Source: Omnitrophica WOR_2 bacterium RIFCSPLOWO2_12_FULL_51_24
Lineage (GTDB): Bacteria; Omnitrophota; Gorgyraeia; Pluralincolimonadales; Pluralincolimonadaceae
DNA: 7,218 nucleotides
Direction of reading: 5' to 3'
Assembly: GCA_001805885.1 (NCBI GenBank)
Contig: MHHC01000027.1
Location: 1 to 7,218 of the forward strand
Both the position numbers and the translations under genes were made by a program. This document shows, piece after piece, positions 6,599 to 7,218 of this stretch; position 1 is the stretch's first letter; each line of letters begins with the position of its first letter. The notes under the pieces were generated by a model. It saw nothing but the letters and a program-made list of their open reading frames with translations. It was not told where the DNA came from and did not search any database.

Positions 6599-7218
6599 CT
6601 ATCTCCTCTTGCCTGAAAGCGCCTTTACTATCTCGTCCTTTACCTTTTCGGGCGTAATATATTCCATGCAATTGACCTTCTGGGCGCAGACGGGGTCAAG
6701 ACACGGCACGCATTTATACGGCGCCTTTGGTAGAAGTTTCCCGCCTCTCCCATAAAGATACACTTCCTTTGAAGAGCTGGGCCCAAAAAGCGCAATTATC
6801 TTTTTTTTCAAGGCAATCGCCAGGTGCATCCCCAAGCTGTCATTGGTCACGATGAGACGGCAGGAATTGATCCAATCCATATATTCATCGAGATTGCCGA
6901 GCCCTTTCTGCCAGCAGATATTATATTTGTTTTTCAGCAGTTTTTCGAGCTTTTTCCAATTCTTTTCAGGCCACGCTTTATTCGGCCACTTGCCCCCTAC
7001 GACCCAATTAAAGCCTATATCATATTTTACTTTAGAACGCGGCTTATACCCAAGTATATACTCTTCGCTCTCCGACCATTTTTTCCCTATCATGGAAGCC
7101 AGCGCGTCCTGCCAAAATCTCATATTCTCCTTCTTCTTCTCCAGGTCCAGGCATAAGCTTAAGACCATCTCGGCGCCGTCATACGCCTGCGCAACGCCAT
7201 TTTCCGAATCAAACCTGA
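6599..7218 (-). CDS. Glycosyltransferase family 9 (heptosyltransferase-like), N-terminus cut by window edge
   Basis: The frame is open from the right edge to the stop at 6599, giving the C-terminal 205 residues or so. The in-frame ATG at 7168 is internal: the upstream sequence continues in frame as FDSENGVAQAYDGAE, as expected before the C-terminal domain. Recognisable GT9 features are W-P-K-W-style spacing around KAWPEKNWKKL, then the donor-site segment LIVTNDSLGMHLAIALKKKIIALFGP (codons near 6780-6860), with ND-x-x-GMHLA and ALFGP. These are followed by a cysteine-rich stretch C-X2-C-X4-C-X5-C near the end, common in heptosyltransferases of the WaaF/RfaF type. Likely role: transfer of an ADP-heptose-type sugar to lipopolysaccharide core or a related glycan on the cytoplasmic face of the inner membrane; the actual sugar is unknown. 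Full-length family members are about 330-360 residues, so roughly 40% lies beyond the window. Its stop is 1 nt before the GTG of the next gene. Confidence 0.92.
   Translation of the reverse strand, partial: RFDSENGVAQAYDGAEMVLSLCLDLEKKKENMRFWQDALASMIGKKWSESEEYILGYKPRSKVKYDIGFNWVVGGKWPNKAWPEKNWKKLEKLLKNKYNICWQKGLGNLDEYMDWINSCRLIVTNDSLGMHLAIALKKKIIALFGPSSSKEVYLYGRGGKLLPKAPYKCVPCLDPVCAQKVNCMEYITPEKVKDEIVKALSGKRR
6602..6608 (-). promoter_or_regulatory. Ribosome binding site for the GTG start of the broken radical SAM gene
   Basis: GAGGAGA on the minus strand, in the last codons of the GT9 gene, lies 4 nt before the GTG at 6597. This near-consensus site justifies a GTG start, and the N-terminus it gives matches that of the paralogue at 2833. 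Confidence 0.75.

Noticed and set aside
6599..7168. Complete short GT9 gene starting at the ATG at 7168
   Set aside because: The frame stays open to the window edge with family-like sequence upstream, and the resulting 189 residues would lack the whole N-terminal domain.

Overview
The window is one dense gene cluster read entirely from the minus strand (right to left). Neighbouring genes are separated by at most 20 nt, and several overlap, so there is no intergenic stretch of note and no internal promoter, terminator, RNA gene, repeat array or mobile element that I can support. It looks like the middle of a long operon whose promoter lies beyond position 7218 and whose end lies beyond position 1. 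The content (a GT9 heptosyltransferase-type enzyme, a GT2 enzyme, several radical SAM enzymes) suggests a surface glycan or envelope cluster of a Gram-negative-type bacterium. Moderate GC and the protein style would fit an uncultured lineage such as Omnitrophota, but that placement is inference only.

Transcription order: (1) C-terminal part of a GT9 glycosyltransferase, cut by the right edge; (2) a radical SAM/SPASM gene broken by a frameshift, with about 34 codons apparently missing; (3) and (4) the alpha and beta subunits of a thiamine diphosphate (ThDP)-dependent 2-oxoacid dehydrogenase-type E1 enzyme, with no E2 or E3 in the window; (5) a GT2 glycosyltransferase; (6) an intact radical SAM/SPASM protein, a clear paralogue of the broken one; (7) and (8) two consecutive 159-residue proteins, each with three predicted membrane segments followed by a winged-helix-like domain; (9) a third, different radical SAM protein, cut by the left edge.

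A plausible reading is a pathway that builds or modifies a sugar or lipid head group. The E1 pair would supply a ThDP-dependent decarboxylation or carbon-carbon ligation, the radical SAM enzymes would perform difficult radical chemistry, and the glycosyltransferases would attach or transfer the product. The paired membrane winged-helix proteins have no function I can name and are the least explained part of the operon. No substrate can be read from the sequence.
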